Below are positions 27,116 to 37,170 of a DNA stretch of 64,000 nt, piece by piece (position 1 is the first letter of the stretch; every line of letters starts with the position of its first letter). A program made the position numbers and the translations under genes. Source of the stretch: Paraprevotella clara YIT 11840 (lineage in GTDB: Bacteria; Bacteroidota; Bacteroidia; Bacteroidales; Bacteroidaceae); contig NZ_JH376597.1 in the NCBI RefSeq assembly GCF_000233955.1, positions 372,001-436,000 on the forward strand. Direction: 5' to 3'. The notes under the pieces are model-generated. The model searched no databases. It saw only the letters and a list, made by a program, of their open reading frames with translations, and was not told the DNA's origin.

Positions 27116-30100
27116 TTATTTCAGTACTTTCCGACCATTTTTGATATAGAGACCATGCTGTGGAGCATCACTCAACTGCTGCCCTTTCAGATTATAATAA
27201 TGAGTATCCTGACCCGCAGGTGTGTTTTTGACAGCAATCACAGCATCTTCGATTTGCCAAGGCTCGTAAAGCATCCGTATATCCTTCACGCGAAACTCCT
27301 GAGTTTCACTTCCCTCCTCCAAATTAGCTTGCCAACCTACATAAACATCCTGAGACTCTTTGATAGAAAAGGAAATAGAATACCATTTCCCATCATCCAC
27401 GCCCGCCTTATTAATGGCAAGCCTTGCCAACGACTTGACGGGAATGTCATGCGTGGCCAGAAGTTTCGTAGAAGCAAACATATAGGCGTCAGGACTCATA
27501 CTATAACTTGTCTGATACTCCGCTTGCATTGTATAAACACCTGCATCAAGATGTAGCTTGCGGTAGATACGCGCATCGGAAAGGTTGCCCTCCTGATTTC
27601 CACTACGGTCATCCCAGACTCCCAACATAAGACAACTGTATCCTGGATAGTTGTCTATTCCGTTCTTTATGCCATCGGCCTCGTTGGGGATTTTAAAGTT
27701 CTCTACCTGCCAGTACTTGGGTGTGGCAAAACGTGTGGTTACGCTTCCATCAAGACGTGAAAAGTTGGAACGCTCATCAAGTAATTGCAACGTCACATCC
27801 CGAGCCGCCACAATTTTACTTTCATCGTAACGACATAATTGTACACGAGTGGCACGAAATTCCTGTGTGCCACTACCCATCATCAAATTAGCCTGAAACC
27901 CCAATGTCACATCCTGCTCTTCTTCTACAATAAAAGTAATACCCCACCAACTACCATTATTTGGTGCTGTATTAAGACGTGCCCATGCAATGGCCCGAAC
28001 AGGAATCTCAGAAGTCTGTAAATCCTCGACAGCCTCTGGGCAGGCATACATATAAGCCTCGTCAGACAACTGGTAAACGGCATTGAAAGTAGCACCGAAA
28101 TAATAAGTACCGGGAGTAAGATGCACGGTACGACGTATGGCAGCCTGCGAAAGATCACAGTCATAGTCTACATTAGTACGGTCATCCCAGACTCCCAACA
28201 TCAAAGCCTCAGTTCCTTCGTAAGCATCGAGTCCTTGCTTAACCCCCTCACTGCCATTAGGTATATTGAAATTGGTTACAATCCAATTAGCCGGCTTACC
28301 GAAACGCTTACCATTTCGAGTATCCGGAGTACGACTGAAGTCTGCCGCCTCCACGAGCATTTCTACAGTAAGATTATCACCTGCATAAAGAGGTGCGCCA
28401 GCTTCGGTAACTGACGCTTTAAGATATGCTTGAAAAGCCTTACGCAATACAACAAGAGCCGCAGCCTGTTCTTCGACAGTACCATCCAGGCTATTTTCCG
28501 CTTGAGTTACATAGTATCCTAAATCAGACAAAGCTGAGACATTGGGACTACCTGTGTTGACAGGTTTCAGATTTCCGTCGGCTCCTTCAACAAGGGGTTT
28601 ACAATAGTCAATAAACTCGGCCAATGAAATAGGCTTATCCGTACCAGGTTTAAAAGTTATGGCAAACACAGGAGCAATGTCATTGGTATTCTCTATCGGA
28701 AGCTGCACTGTAAGCCCCTCCATCGCAAGTTCGTGCTCAACCGCACCATGTCCCAACAATTCTATACTTTCAATCTCACCTGAGAAGTATTCATTGGCAC
28801 GTCCTAAGTGAGCAAACGTGAAAGTACGTTCTGCCGGCCAACGCATAATGGTAGCAAAGACAGTATCTACATCCTGTTCCGTCCGGGCATGTTTGACGAC
28901 GTAACGCACATCTTTTGCAGAATAATTGATACCTTCGTTAAACCCTTGGTTATAGATAGGATTACTTGCATCAACCAACGGTCCCTCGCCAAAAGTTTTC
29001 CAAACACGAGTCCCATAAATTGAACGTCCGTTTTGCTCCATCCAATCTGTCATCTCAGCAATGAAACGCATTTCCTTGTCATCGTGAGTTCCATCTCCTT
29101 TTAGAGGAATAGAAAGCAACAAGTTACCATTTTTGCTGACAATGTCAACAAGCATATCTACCACCTGCTGAGCCGACTTGTAACCGGCATTATAATCTTT
29201 CACGCCATAATGCCATCCACCGATACAAGTACAAGTTTGCCAAGGCTTTTCTTGTGGGCGATCGGGTATACCACGTTCTATATCCCACAACATGGCTTCC
29301 TTATGCGTAGAGTCCAAGACCTTGCCGGTAACCACCATTTCCGGATCGGTATTATAAGAATGAGCCAAAATATTAAGGCCTACGCTCTCGTCGCAACCAT
29401 AGAAAGGAAGTACTGTATCATCAAAGTAAAGCATGGCAGGGTGATAGGCATTCACACACTGCAATACACGGTTTTGAAATTTCATCTTGTACTCTTCGCT
29501 GGGCTGTGAAGCACCGTTACCCCACGTCCATTGACTGTGTATGGTACCCGCATCTTCCCAACCTCTACTGGGAGTATGGCGTTGGGCATAAAGATCTTGT
29601 GGATCATAACCTTCCCACCATTTACCCTTACCATCTTCTTTCGTCATATTGGCATCATATTGCTGGGCGATTTCAAACCAAAGCCAAGCATGGCTACCAT
29701 GCATGGATACACCTAAAGGAAGATCATACTTTTCACATGCTTTAGCCCATTCTCCTACCACATCGCGTTTAGGACCGATATTCACCGAGTTCCAAGGTTG
29801 GTAGGGAGAATCCCAACAGTCGAAATTATCATGGTGCTGCCCCATAGCAAAAAAATACCGAGCCCCCATATCATAATAGAGTCTGATAAGATATTCAGGC
29901 TCCCATTTTTCAGCCTTCCAGGCGTTACACAAATCCTTGTAACCATAGTCTGTACCGGCTACACAAGGATCACCAAAGTGGCTCACATGCCAATTGTAGT
30001 TTCCACCACCTTTGAAATACATTCCACGACCATACCAATCTCCGTCTGCCCCCTGGCTCTGCGGATCCCAATGTGCCCAAATGCCGAATTTTACGTTTTG

Positions 30101-30247
30101 GAACCATTCAGGACATTCCCACTGCGCCAGATTGTCCCAATCGGGAGTATATCGCCCTGTTGCCACAGGTACATTCTGCGCGTTTGATGTGAAAGAAGCA
30201 GATAACAATAGTCCTGTCATCCATACTGTTAAAGTTCTTGCCTTCAT
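27116..30247 (-). CDS. GH29 alpha-L-fucosidase with tandem C-terminal modules
   Basis: This is a 1043-residue secreted protein (signal peptide ~1-23). The GH29 catalytic domain covers about 34-440 and shows KFGIWAHW, GARYFFAMGQHHDNFDCWDS and the nucleophile region MLYFDDT (Asp276 most likely). After a helical linker come two homologous modules (about 645-830 and 840-1005), each containing LMLGVWDDR, a PGTY/AGVY strand and QEFR near the end, probably carbohydrate-binding. The protein ends in a GLYIKNGRKVLK tail. It should remove terminal alpha-L-fucose. It is the first gene of an operon with the 1284-aa protein and has its own promoter with a palindrome. A decayed paralog lies at 22347-22535. 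Confidence 0.93.
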   Translation of the reverse strand: MKARTLTVWMTGLLLSASFTSNAQNVPVATGRYTPDWDNLAQWECPEWFQNVKFGIWAHWDPQSQGADGDWYGRGMYFKGGGNYNWHVSHFGDPCVAGTDYGYKDLCNAWKAEKWEPEYLIRLYYDMGARYFFAMGQHHDNFDCWDSPYQPWNSVNIGPKRDVVGEWAKACEKYDLPLGVSMHGSHAWLWFEIAQQYDANMTKEDGKGKWWEGYDPQDLYAQRHTPSRGWEDAGTIHSQWTWGNGASQPSEEYKMKFQNRVLQCVNAYHPAMLYFDDTVLPFYGCDESVGLNILAHSYNTDPEMVVTGKVLDSTHKEAMLWDIERGIPDRPQEKPWQTCTCIGGWHYGVKDYNAGYKSAQQVVDMLVDIVSKNGNLLLSIPLKGDGTHDDKEMRFIAEMTDWMEQNGRSIYGTRVWKTFGEGPLVDASNPIYNQGFNEGINYSAKDVRYVVKHARTEQDVDTVFATIMRWPAERTFTFAHLGRANEYFSGEIESIELLGHGAVEHELAMEGLTVQLPIENTNDIAPVFAITFKPGTDKPISLAEFIDYCKPLVEGADGNLKPVNTGSPNVSALSDLGYYVTQAENSLDGTVEEQAAALVVLRKAFQAYLKASVTEAGAPLYAGDNLTVEMLVEAADFSRTPDTRNGKRFGKPANWIVTNFNIPNGSEGVKQGLDAYEGTEALMLGVWDDRTNVDYDCDLSQAAIRRTVHLTPGTYYFGATFNAVYQLSDEAYMYACPEAVEDLQTSEIPVRAIAWARLNTAPNNGSWWGITFIVEEEQDVTLGFQANLMMGSGTQEFRATRVQLCRYDESKIVAARDVTLQLLDERSNFSRLDGSVTTRFATPKYWQVENFKIPNEADGIKNGIDNYPGYSCLMLGVWDDRSGNQEGNLSDARIYRKLHLDAGVYTMQAEYQTSYSMSPDAYMFASTKLLATHDIPVKSLARLAINKAGVDDGKWYSISFSIKESQDVYVGWQANLEEGSETQEFRVKDIRMLYEPWQIEDAVIAVKNTPAGQDTHYYNLKGQQLSDAPQHGLYIKNGRKVLK

Positions 30248-30293
30248 AGTTATTATTGTTAGATTATTACTAAAGAAATTAAGTCCTTATTTG

Positions 30294-30363
30294 CAAAGAT
30301 AAGTGTTTAGCAAAAAGCAAACATAGAATTATATCGACAAAGAATAGCATTTCAGCACTATTC
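30294..30363 (-). promoter_or_regulatory. Promoter region of the GH29 operon, with regulator palindrome
   Basis: TATCTTTG on the minus strand (30294-30301) matches TAnnTTTG and lies 46 bp before the start codon. The inverted repeat GAATAG-N10-CTATTC at 30342-30363 is 40 bp upstream of it, separated by the conserved block GATATAATTCTAT. The arrangement is the same as at 22572-22640. Confidence 0.78.
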
Positions 30364-30606
30364 TTTCACTTATTACCTCAAAAATAAGGCTAAACTCGAA
30401 ATAAATTTAAGTCAGCCTTGAATTCGTAACTCACAAACAATATATAACCATTGACTAAATTTGCTATGAAGAATACAACAAATCCTATGAACTCTAATCA
30501 AATCTTACCAACTGAACTTTATTACCTTTCGGACTATCCCCCAAGTAAACCACACTATGCACAGAACGGACTCTAATATTCGCACGCGAAACATTTATTA
30601 TTCAAA
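30364..30606. other. Intergenic stretch without visible features
   Basis: About 240 bp of AT-rich sequence lies between the GH29 promoter and the terminator of the SusD gene. I see no gene, repeat or clear regulatory site in it. Confidence 0.5.
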
Positions 30607-30659
30607 AAAGGAAAAGGACAACCGAAAGCTTTGCATCTCACGGTCCTCACTTTTCCTTT
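30607..30659 (-). terminator. Probable terminator of the SusCD operon
   Basis: AAAGGAAAAGGAC at 30607-30619 pairs with GTCCTCACTTTTCCTTT at 30643-30659, with a small bulge. Read on the minus strand it is followed by a T-rich stretch. It lies 35 bp past the stop of the SusD-like gene. Confidence 0.65.
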
Positions 30660-30693
30660 CATTTTTATTCCTTTTATCAATCTTACCTCCTCC

Positions 30694-32412
30694 CTATTTC
30701 TCACCGAATTCTACAGTCGTAGGCAGATACCAGTTCTGCCGGTTGAGCAACTTGGCCCGGATGGCCTCGCGCTCTCCTTCGGGAAACTTGGCAGCCACCT
30801 TATCTGCCAACCAAGACGGATCGTTCCGGTAACGGGCCACACGCATCAAGTCGTGGAAACGGTTGCCCTCCAATGAGGTTTCCAAAGCATACTCCGTCAG
30901 CAGCTTGTCTTCCACCTGCAACAAGGTATCGGCCGACGAAGCACAGGCTTCGATGACGAAAGTAGGATCCAACTCCAGATTTTGCGAGCCGCACCCACGG
31001 CCATGCAACCCTGAATTGACATCGAACATCCCGATATCCCCGGAAGAGGTAAGGCCGAAGTCGATCCATGGCTCACCCGTAAGTTCGTCTTTCAACAGGT
31101 CATTGTAGATTTCGAAAGTGTTCTTGCTCAAACCATATTTCAGCACACCATAAAAAGCGAGTTTGGGTTTCCCCAAGCGGTTGACGGCCTCGGCATAACG
31201 CAGGTAAACCAAAGCGGTACGACAAAGTACCACATAAGCATTTTCATTCTTTTGCATATAGTTGTACTTATCCACATACGGGCGTTCCGTCTCGCTGCCA
31301 TCCACGGTCTCTTCCTTATCATAATAAGTTCCGTAAGCCCCACGCAGATCTCCCGTCACCGGTTTCGTGTTGATGGAATACGACTGGTCGTCGAACATAT
31401 CAATCAAAGCCTGCGAAGGCGCCAGCACATAAGAGGTGGTGAACATCTTCGAAAGAGCGGAAGAATTATCCGTATATTCATCCGTGAACGGAATGGCAGT
31501 CAGAATGTCGTAGTAGGAAAATCCTGAGAATTGGTTCGTCCAATTCTCTCCGGCCGGCAACAGAGTGGTTTCATTATATGAATTCACATAACTTGACGAT
31601 ACATACAACTGATTCCAATAAATCAGGTCATAATATACCTGGGCAGCCTTCTGGAAATCCTGATTCCACATATACAGCTCGCCCAAGACGAAACGTACGG
31701 GAAGCATCAACTGGTTGGCCGTATAGCCTTCATACTGGACGGAACCGGCAAATCCGGGGTCGGCATTTCCCTGCATCCATCCGCTGCTCACCGGCGTGTC
31801 GTCCGACACCATCCAAGGCAACACGCCCTCCAAATCCCGAATCAGCACGGGCAACAAACCGTCCAAGTCCAACGCCTGCATCTCCACCGGGCGGCTGACA
31901 TCCAAAAAAGGTTCGTCGGCATACTTCACCCGCCCGTAGTCCAGACATAACTGGAGATAACACCACGCACGGAGGGTCTTGGCCTGCGCCATGTAAGGGC
32001 GAAGGATTTTCACCGGATAGCTATTGTCATCCTCCCGTCGGGATATGGTCGTGTCCAAACGATGGATGTAATAATTGCAGTTGTTGATGAGCGAATAATA
32101 CTCTCGCTCTTTCAGATAGGAATTTTCCGCATCCACCTCGAAACGGCTGATGTCGCGCAGTTCCTGGGAAGAGTTCTCCGTCACATCCATCAAGTCACCG
32201 CGCAGCTCACCCATAATCACATAGTTGTCGCCAATTCGTTGCAAACCTTGCAGCAAACCGAACAGACCGGCCCGCGCCGTGGTCTCGTCCTGGTAACGCT
32301 GGCCTTCGGTTTTCAGAACCCCGGCCGAATCGGTTTCAAAAAAGTCGGTACAGGAAGCGCACAGGCTTCCGGCCAGACAAACGGGTAAAATATATCTCAA
32401 ATATTTCTTCAT
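30694..32412 (-). CDS. SusD/RagB-family nutrient-binding outer-membrane lipoprotein (second pair)
   Basis: This is a 572-residue SusD-like protein. The lipobox ASC at residues ~18-20 is followed by TDFFETD, and the N-terminal helical TPR-like regions and the region around LRYAEAVNRLG near residue 400 are typical of the family. It caps the SusC-like TonB-dependent transporter encoded just upstream and captures oligosaccharides at the cell surface. It starts 5 bp after the SusC gene's stop and is the last gene of the long operon, followed by a terminator. Confidence 0.94.
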   Translation of the reverse strand: MKKYLRYILPVCLAGSLCASCTDFFETDSAGVLKTEGQRYQDETTARAGLFGLLQGLQRIGDNYVIMGELRGDLMDVTENSSQELRDISRFEVDAENSYLKEREYYSLINNCNYYIHRLDTTISRREDDNSYPVKILRPYMAQAKTLRAWCYLQLCLDYGRVKYADEPFLDVSRPVEMQALDLDGLLPVLIRDLEGVLPWMVSDDTPVSSGWMQGNADPGFAGSVQYEGYTANQLMLPVRFVLGELYMWNQDFQKAAQVYYDLIYWNQLYVSSSYVNSYNETTLLPAGENWTNQFSGFSYYDILTAIPFTDEYTDNSSALSKMFTTSYVLAPSQALIDMFDDQSYSINTKPVTGDLRGAYGTYYDKEETVDGSETERPYVDKYNYMQKNENAYVVLCRTALVYLRYAEAVNRLGKPKLAFYGVLKYGLSKNTFEIYNDLLKDELTGEPWIDFGLTSSGDIGMFDVNSGLHGRGCGSQNLELDPTFVIEACASSADTLLQVEDKLLTEYALETSLEGNRFHDLMRVARYRNDPSWLADKVAAKFPEGEREAIRAKLLNRQNWYLPTTVEFGEK

Positions 32413-32417
32413 GACTT

Positions 32418-35400
32418 TTATAAATTAAGTTTCACACCGATTTGATAAGAACGTCCATGGCTCAGCAATCCGTTGTCGATGCCCTGGTACAACACACCGG
32501 TCTGCATCGACACATCCGGATCCGGACCTAAATATTTAGTCAACGTCAACAGGTTGGATGCACCTGCCCAAAAAGTCACCCCTTGGATAAAGACATTGTT
32601 TATCGGCCACACGTAGGAAAGACGCACATTTTTCAACTTGAAGAAACTACCGTCTTCTATCCAACGGGAACTGAAACGGCTGTTCCCCATCGGGTCGCCA
32701 TACACAGCCTTCGGCATGTCCGTCACCTGCCCTTCATGCCGCCAACGGTTCATGACGGCACCGGTTTGGTTGTAAGTATCGGTCATGCTCTCCAATGTCT
32801 GACGCTGGTAGTTATAAACGTCTCCCCCGCATTTGAACGTGCATAACACATCCAAAGCGAAACGTCCCATCGTAAAACGGTTGGCAAACGACCCCGTGAA
32901 ATCAGGGTTCGGATCGCCGATAATCGTTTTATCCCTTTCGTCCAATACCCCGTCGACATGAAGGTCTGCAAAACGTACGTCACCGGCATGGAAATAGGTG
33001 TAAGAGGCATCTTCATGCTGCACTTTCAAGCGGGCGGCCTGCGCCTCGGCTTCCGTGGCATATACCCCGTGGGCTTCATAACCGTAGAAAACTCCGGCAG
33101 GATGGCCCACGGCCGTCAGTACTTCTCCCCCTAAGATTTCCGTTGTATAATCTCCGTCGGGCAAGGCCGAAATCTCATTTTTGTACCTCGCGACACCAAG
33201 CTCCGCATTCCACTTAAAGGGCTTGGTGTCCAACACCTTGGCCGAAAGGGCAATCTCGATACCTCGGTTCGTAAGTTCTCCGCCATTATATAAATAGGTG
33301 TCGAGCCCGGTCTCCGTATCGGCCTGCTTCCACGTCAGCAAGTCTTTGGTCTTGTGCCGGAAATAGTCGAAACTCACTCCTATCCGGTCGTTCAGGAACG
33401 CCAGATCGATTCCGGCATTCCACTTGCGCGTGGTCTCCCACTTCAAAGACGAATTAGCCAAGTTGGCCAATTTCAACCCCACGGCCGAGCCCAAATAGTT
33501 CACGCCCGACAGATAGGAGTAGCCATACATCCCGTCGATATTATCATTTCCCGTGACCCCGAAACTTGCACGCAGATTCAAACGGTCCAAAAACGTCAGC
33601 CGACGCATGAAACGCTCGCCTGTGACCAACCACGCTCCGCCTACGCTCGGGAACGTGCCCCACGTGCCGCCGCACATGCGGAAACTTCCGGGGGCATCTT
33701 TGCCGAAACGCGAAGAGGCGTCGAGCGACACGGCGGCCCACAAAGTATAACGTTCTTGGAAGGTATATTTGCCCTGCGCATACAAAGCCATAGAACTCCA
33801 ATCGGTATTCAGGCCGTCTACCGTACGGTAAGACAACGAATTATTCATGTTGGACACTTTGTCGTTGCCTGTATTGTGCCCGTCCTCATACACACTCTTG
33901 AAAGAGGTGTTCATGATGCGGTAACCCACGAAAGCATCCACGAAATGATCGTTATGAATCAGTTTGCGATAAGACAACTTCACGTTGCCGAACAAATCGT
34001 TCTGCGTGGCCGTCTGGTCTTTCACCGTATTCTCCCACACTTGGTTGCCCACAACCTGCGGAGCCACACCGACCATCGGGGAGAAATAATGGCTTTTGGA
34101 ATTGTTGAAACTGTAACTGAAACGTCCCTCTACCGACCAGTCATCCGTGATGTCCCATTTCGGTGCCAGGCTTACTCCGAACCGGTATTGCTTATTGGTA
34201 TTCTCCGCATTCTCCAACAAAGCCAACGGATTGGATACCCCCAGTTCGTCCACGTCGTTCAACGTATTCGTGAGCTGCGTTCCGTCGTCGGTATAGCTGT
34301 AGCCCACCAAGAAAGGAGCTTTGATTAACGCCAGATAACGGGGAGCGGTCGTAGCGTTCACGCCGTCGTCCTGAAGCGTATAATTCAAGTTCGTAAAGTA
34401 AATGTCCGTGCCCAAGGTCAGCGTCTTGGTCAGGAACACATCGGAATTGATACGGGCATTCAAGCGGGAGAATCCGGTTTCTTCCACGACTCCCTTCTGA
34501 TTGTCATAACTCAACGAGATGGAATACTTGGCTATGTCGTCCCCGCCCTGCACGTTAATGCCGTAATGTTGCATGTAGCCGTTACGGGTCACGTTGTCCG
34601 TCCAATCATTGTTCTGATGATATGTGGAATAATCTGCCGATGACGGATTCATCCCAAGGTATCCGTCGAACAAAGTAGCCAGTTTATTGCCTTGACCGCT
34701 TCCTTTCAGCATCTCGCTCAGATAAGTACGATACTGGGCGGCTCCCATCATCCGTATCGGTTCGGGCGATTGCACAAAGCCGTATGAGAGATCGGCCGCA
34801 ATACGGGTCGTTATGCTCCGTCCCCGCTTTGTGGATATGAGTATCACCCCGTTAGCTCCCTTACTGCCATATAAGGACGTAGCGTCTTTGAGTATCTGCA
34901 CGGACTCTATGTCGTTCACATCGACGAAAGCCAAAGGGTTCTCATAAAAACCGTCATGAACGGATTCCACCCACGTCGAAGTGTCCCAAATCGTACCGTC
35001 TACGACAATCAGCGGCTGTGCGTTCACGTTCAGCGAATTATATCCGCGTATAAAGAGGTTCGCCCCTTCGCCGCCCACTGCACTGCGGGTCGCCGCACGC
35101 ACATCGCTTCCCCAACGTCCGCCCAAGACTTCGTCCAACGACACAGCTTGCGTATTGGTAAAAGCATCATCTCCCTTCAAGGTCAGAAAGGCATCGCTAT
35201 AAACAGACACATCTTTCACCGAATCTCCCTGCAAAGACACAGTCCTCTGCAAATAACCTTCAGAAGAAAGGGTCAACTGCACCATATAAGACGGTACGCG
35301 TACCCTATAACGGCCTTCCTCGTCCGTCAGTGCCGACCATGAACCGGCCGCTACCCTGACACCTTGTACGGGCCTTCCGCTCCGAGCGTCCGTGACCCGG

Positions 35401-35516
35401 CCATTTACATATACCTCCTGTCCGTCCTTTTCCGACGGAACACCGTCCCCGGCTGCCCGTGCGGGAACTGTCCCCAAAGCCATGGCCAGCATGGCGTATT
35501 TCAATATGTTCGTCAT
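32418..35516 (-). CDS. SusC/RagA-family TonB-dependent transporter (second pair)
   Basis: This is a 1032-residue outer-membrane transporter. After a signal peptide (~1-22) comes a carboxypeptidase-regulatory-like beta domain (about 35-110, VNGRVTDARSGRPVQGVRV), then the plug with the conserved SusC segments GANLFIRGYNSLN, PLIVVDGTIW, IESVQILKDATSLYGSKGANGVILISTKRG, and a beta-barrel. It ends in a strand with terminal IGVKLNL. No N-terminal STN (signalling) domain is visible, which argues against direct anti-sigma contact. It starts 4 bp after the FAS1 gene and is followed 5 bp later by its SusD partner. Confidence 0.95.
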   Translation of the reverse strand: MTNILKYAMLAMALGTVPARAAGDGVPSEKDGQEVYVNGRVTDARSGRPVQGVRVAAGSWSALTDEEGRYRVRVPSYMVQLTLSSEGYLQRTVSLQGDSVKDVSVYSDAFLTLKGDDAFTNTQAVSLDEVLGGRWGSDVRAATRSAVGGEGANLFIRGYNSLNVNAQPLIVVDGTIWDTSTWVESVHDGFYENPLAFVDVNDIESVQILKDATSLYGSKGANGVILISTKRGRSITTRIAADLSYGFVQSPEPIRMMGAAQYRTYLSEMLKGSGQGNKLATLFDGYLGMNPSSADYSTYHQNNDWTDNVTRNGYMQHYGINVQGGDDIAKYSISLSYDNQKGVVEETGFSRLNARINSDVFLTKTLTLGTDIYFTNLNYTLQDDGVNATTAPRYLALIKAPFLVGYSYTDDGTQLTNTLNDVDELGVSNPLALLENAENTNKQYRFGVSLAPKWDITDDWSVEGRFSYSFNNSKSHYFSPMVGVAPQVVGNQVWENTVKDQTATQNDLFGNVKLSYRKLIHNDHFVDAFVGYRIMNTSFKSVYEDGHNTGNDKVSNMNNSLSYRTVDGLNTDWSSMALYAQGKYTFQERYTLWAAVSLDASSRFGKDAPGSFRMCGGTWGTFPSVGGAWLVTGERFMRRLTFLDRLNLRASFGVTGNDNIDGMYGYSYLSGVNYLGSAVGLKLANLANSSLKWETTRKWNAGIDLAFLNDRIGVSFDYFRHKTKDLLTWKQADTETGLDTYLYNGGELTNRGIEIALSAKVLDTKPFKWNAELGVARYKNEISALPDGDYTTEILGGEVLTAVGHPAGVFYGYEAHGVYATEAEAQAARLKVQHEDASYTYFHAGDVRFADLHVDGVLDERDKTIIGDPNPDFTGSFANRFTMGRFALDVLCTFKCGGDVYNYQRQTLESMTDTYNQTGAVMNRWRHEGQVTDMPKAVYGDPMGNSRFSSRWIEDGSFFKLKNVRLSYVWPINNVFIQGVTFWAGASNLLTLTKYLGPDPDVSMQTGVLYQGIDNGLLSHGRSYQIGVKLNL

Positions 35517-35520
35517 CGCA

Positions 35521-37152
35521 TCATTCTATTACAGGTTCAAAAATAAGGCAGTCTATCCGCATGGTACGGGTAAACTTCGTGGTCTCGTTCCGGTCGACAT
35601 TCGCCTGTACACGCAACTTCACACAATCGTCGTCTTGCGTAAGGGGTCCCTCGAACGGGGATTCAGAATAGTTGGCATATGGCAATTCTATTTGGGTCAC
35701 AAACATCTTGGTCATCGTTTCCCCATGAGTCGGCATCGGACCGGCAATCACCGCATCTTCGTACATCCTTCCGTCTTCGTGCACATAATTCAGATAGAAA
35801 TTCACTTTCGTGCTATCGGCAGCGACTCCTTCCATATAAGCTCCGGCCGGAGCAAACACGCAATACACGTTGTATTTGGCTGCCAATGTGTTCGGCACGG
35901 TAAACTGCACCACGGGTTGCTGGCGGGGATTCTCGCTGGTAGCGGCCACCTCGATGAAACGTCCTTCCGATACAGAATCGCGGAACGACGTGGAGGATGC
36001 ACTACGCGAACTGATGACCGCATAATTCGACTCCCGTCCGGCAGTGTTCTCAGCTTCCACGACAATGGTCTTCAGCCACGACTCCTCCGGTTTGTGTTTC
36101 AACGCCGAGGTCTTCCATATCCTGCCGTTGCTGACCGGAACCTCCGTCGCTCCTGACAACAGGTAAGACGGATGGTGGAAAACATTTCCCGAGGTAGAGG
36201 CTAAAGAGTCACCCGGCACATCTCCGAAATCCAAATCCTTACGGAACACCAAGTCCATACACATCGCCTGCTTGAGGTAGGTATCGGACAAAGAGTCAGC
36301 CAATGCCGTACCCACGGCATACTCGCGGTCGGGAATAATCAAAGACTTCACCGTGTCTTTCAATGTCTCTCCGAAGGTCCGGAAATACCGTGCCATACGC
36401 CTGCGTCCGTCTTCCCATCCCTCGTTGGTCGGTACGATCATCGTGTACACACTGTCCTCGGAATGGAGGAAACCGTAGCGACGCAACCAATCGTTATTAA
36501 AATCGAAAATCGAGTCGTAAAGAACCTGGCCTTGCTCATTCTTTCCGATGGCCGCACTCCCCTCCTCGTCGAAAGTATATTCATCGAACGAGGTCAAGAA
36601 ACGGGCTATGGAGTCCGTCCCGTTATCCTTTTGCCGGATACTTTCATACAGGTTATAATAAAACGGTGCCCTTTGGCGAAGCGTATGGATAATCCCGTTA
36701 CCGGCCGCAATGTCCGTAGCCTCTACCGGTACCCCCGCAAAAGTGTATGCTCCTCCCTCACGTACATAGTCCTGCGACTTGCCGTTCAGCATCCTGACCC
36801 GTACGGAAGCGGTATCTGCCAAATCGACCATACCGTACAGGTAACGGGAGATATGGTTGTTCAAGAACTGGTCTTTCGTATCTGCGTCCTCTACATAACC
36901 CGCCATGGCCTCATTGGTCGGAGCCCACACCGTAAAGGTCTGGTCCGTGGACAACAAGGAATCAAGCCCCTGGCTCCGGACGACTTCGCAGAAAGCCGAA
37001 TACTCCGGACGGCTTTCCAGTACCTGCATGAGCGTACGGGTCTCCGTCGAACCGTCTATCCCGTAATGGTCGTCCCACAAATGGTCTTGGCAACCGGCAG
37101 CAAAAGCCAGTACACCCAAACCGAATGATAGTTGTATAATAGTCCTTTTCAT
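35521..37152 (-). CDS. FAS1 (fasciclin) domain lipoprotein, 543 aa
   Basis: The lipobox AAGC at ~18-21 is followed by QDHLWDD, acidic residues consistent with surface export. A FAS1 domain covers about 37-175 (RTLMQVLESRPEYSAF, TVWAPTNEAM, NGIIHTL); a second, degenerate one covers about 180-340 (MIVPTNEGW). The C-terminal ~190 residues are beta-sandwich-like. FAS1 domains mediate adhesion and, in SusCD loci, probably act as surface glycan-binding or substrate-docking proteins. It lies between the two SusCD pairs, 18 bp after one SusD and 4 bp before the next SusC, so it is part of the core operon. Confidence 0.88.
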   Translation of the reverse strand: MKRTIIQLSFGLGVLAFAAGCQDHLWDDHYGIDGSTETRTLMQVLESRPEYSAFCEVVRSQGLDSLLSTDQTFTVWAPTNEAMAGYVEDADTKDQFLNNHISRYLYGMVDLADTASVRVRMLNGKSQDYVREGGAYTFAGVPVEATDIAAGNGIIHTLRQRAPFYYNLYESIRQKDNGTDSIARFLTSFDEYTFDEEGSAAIGKNEQGQVLYDSIFDFNNDWLRRYGFLHSEDSVYTMIVPTNEGWEDGRRRMARYFRTFGETLKDTVKSLIIPDREYAVGTALADSLSDTYLKQAMCMDLVFRKDLDFGDVPGDSLASTSGNVFHHPSYLLSGATEVPVSNGRIWKTSALKHKPEESWLKTIVVEAENTAGRESNYAVISSRSASSTSFRDSVSEGRFIEVAATSENPRQQPVVQFTVPNTLAAKYNVYCVFAPAGAYMEGVAADSTKVNFYLNYVHEDGRMYEDAVIAGPMPTHGETMTKMFVTQIELPYANYSESPFEGPLTQDDDCVKLRVQANVDRNETTKFTRTMRIDCLIFEPVIE

Positions 37153-37170
37153 AATAGCTTTCCTCTGTGA

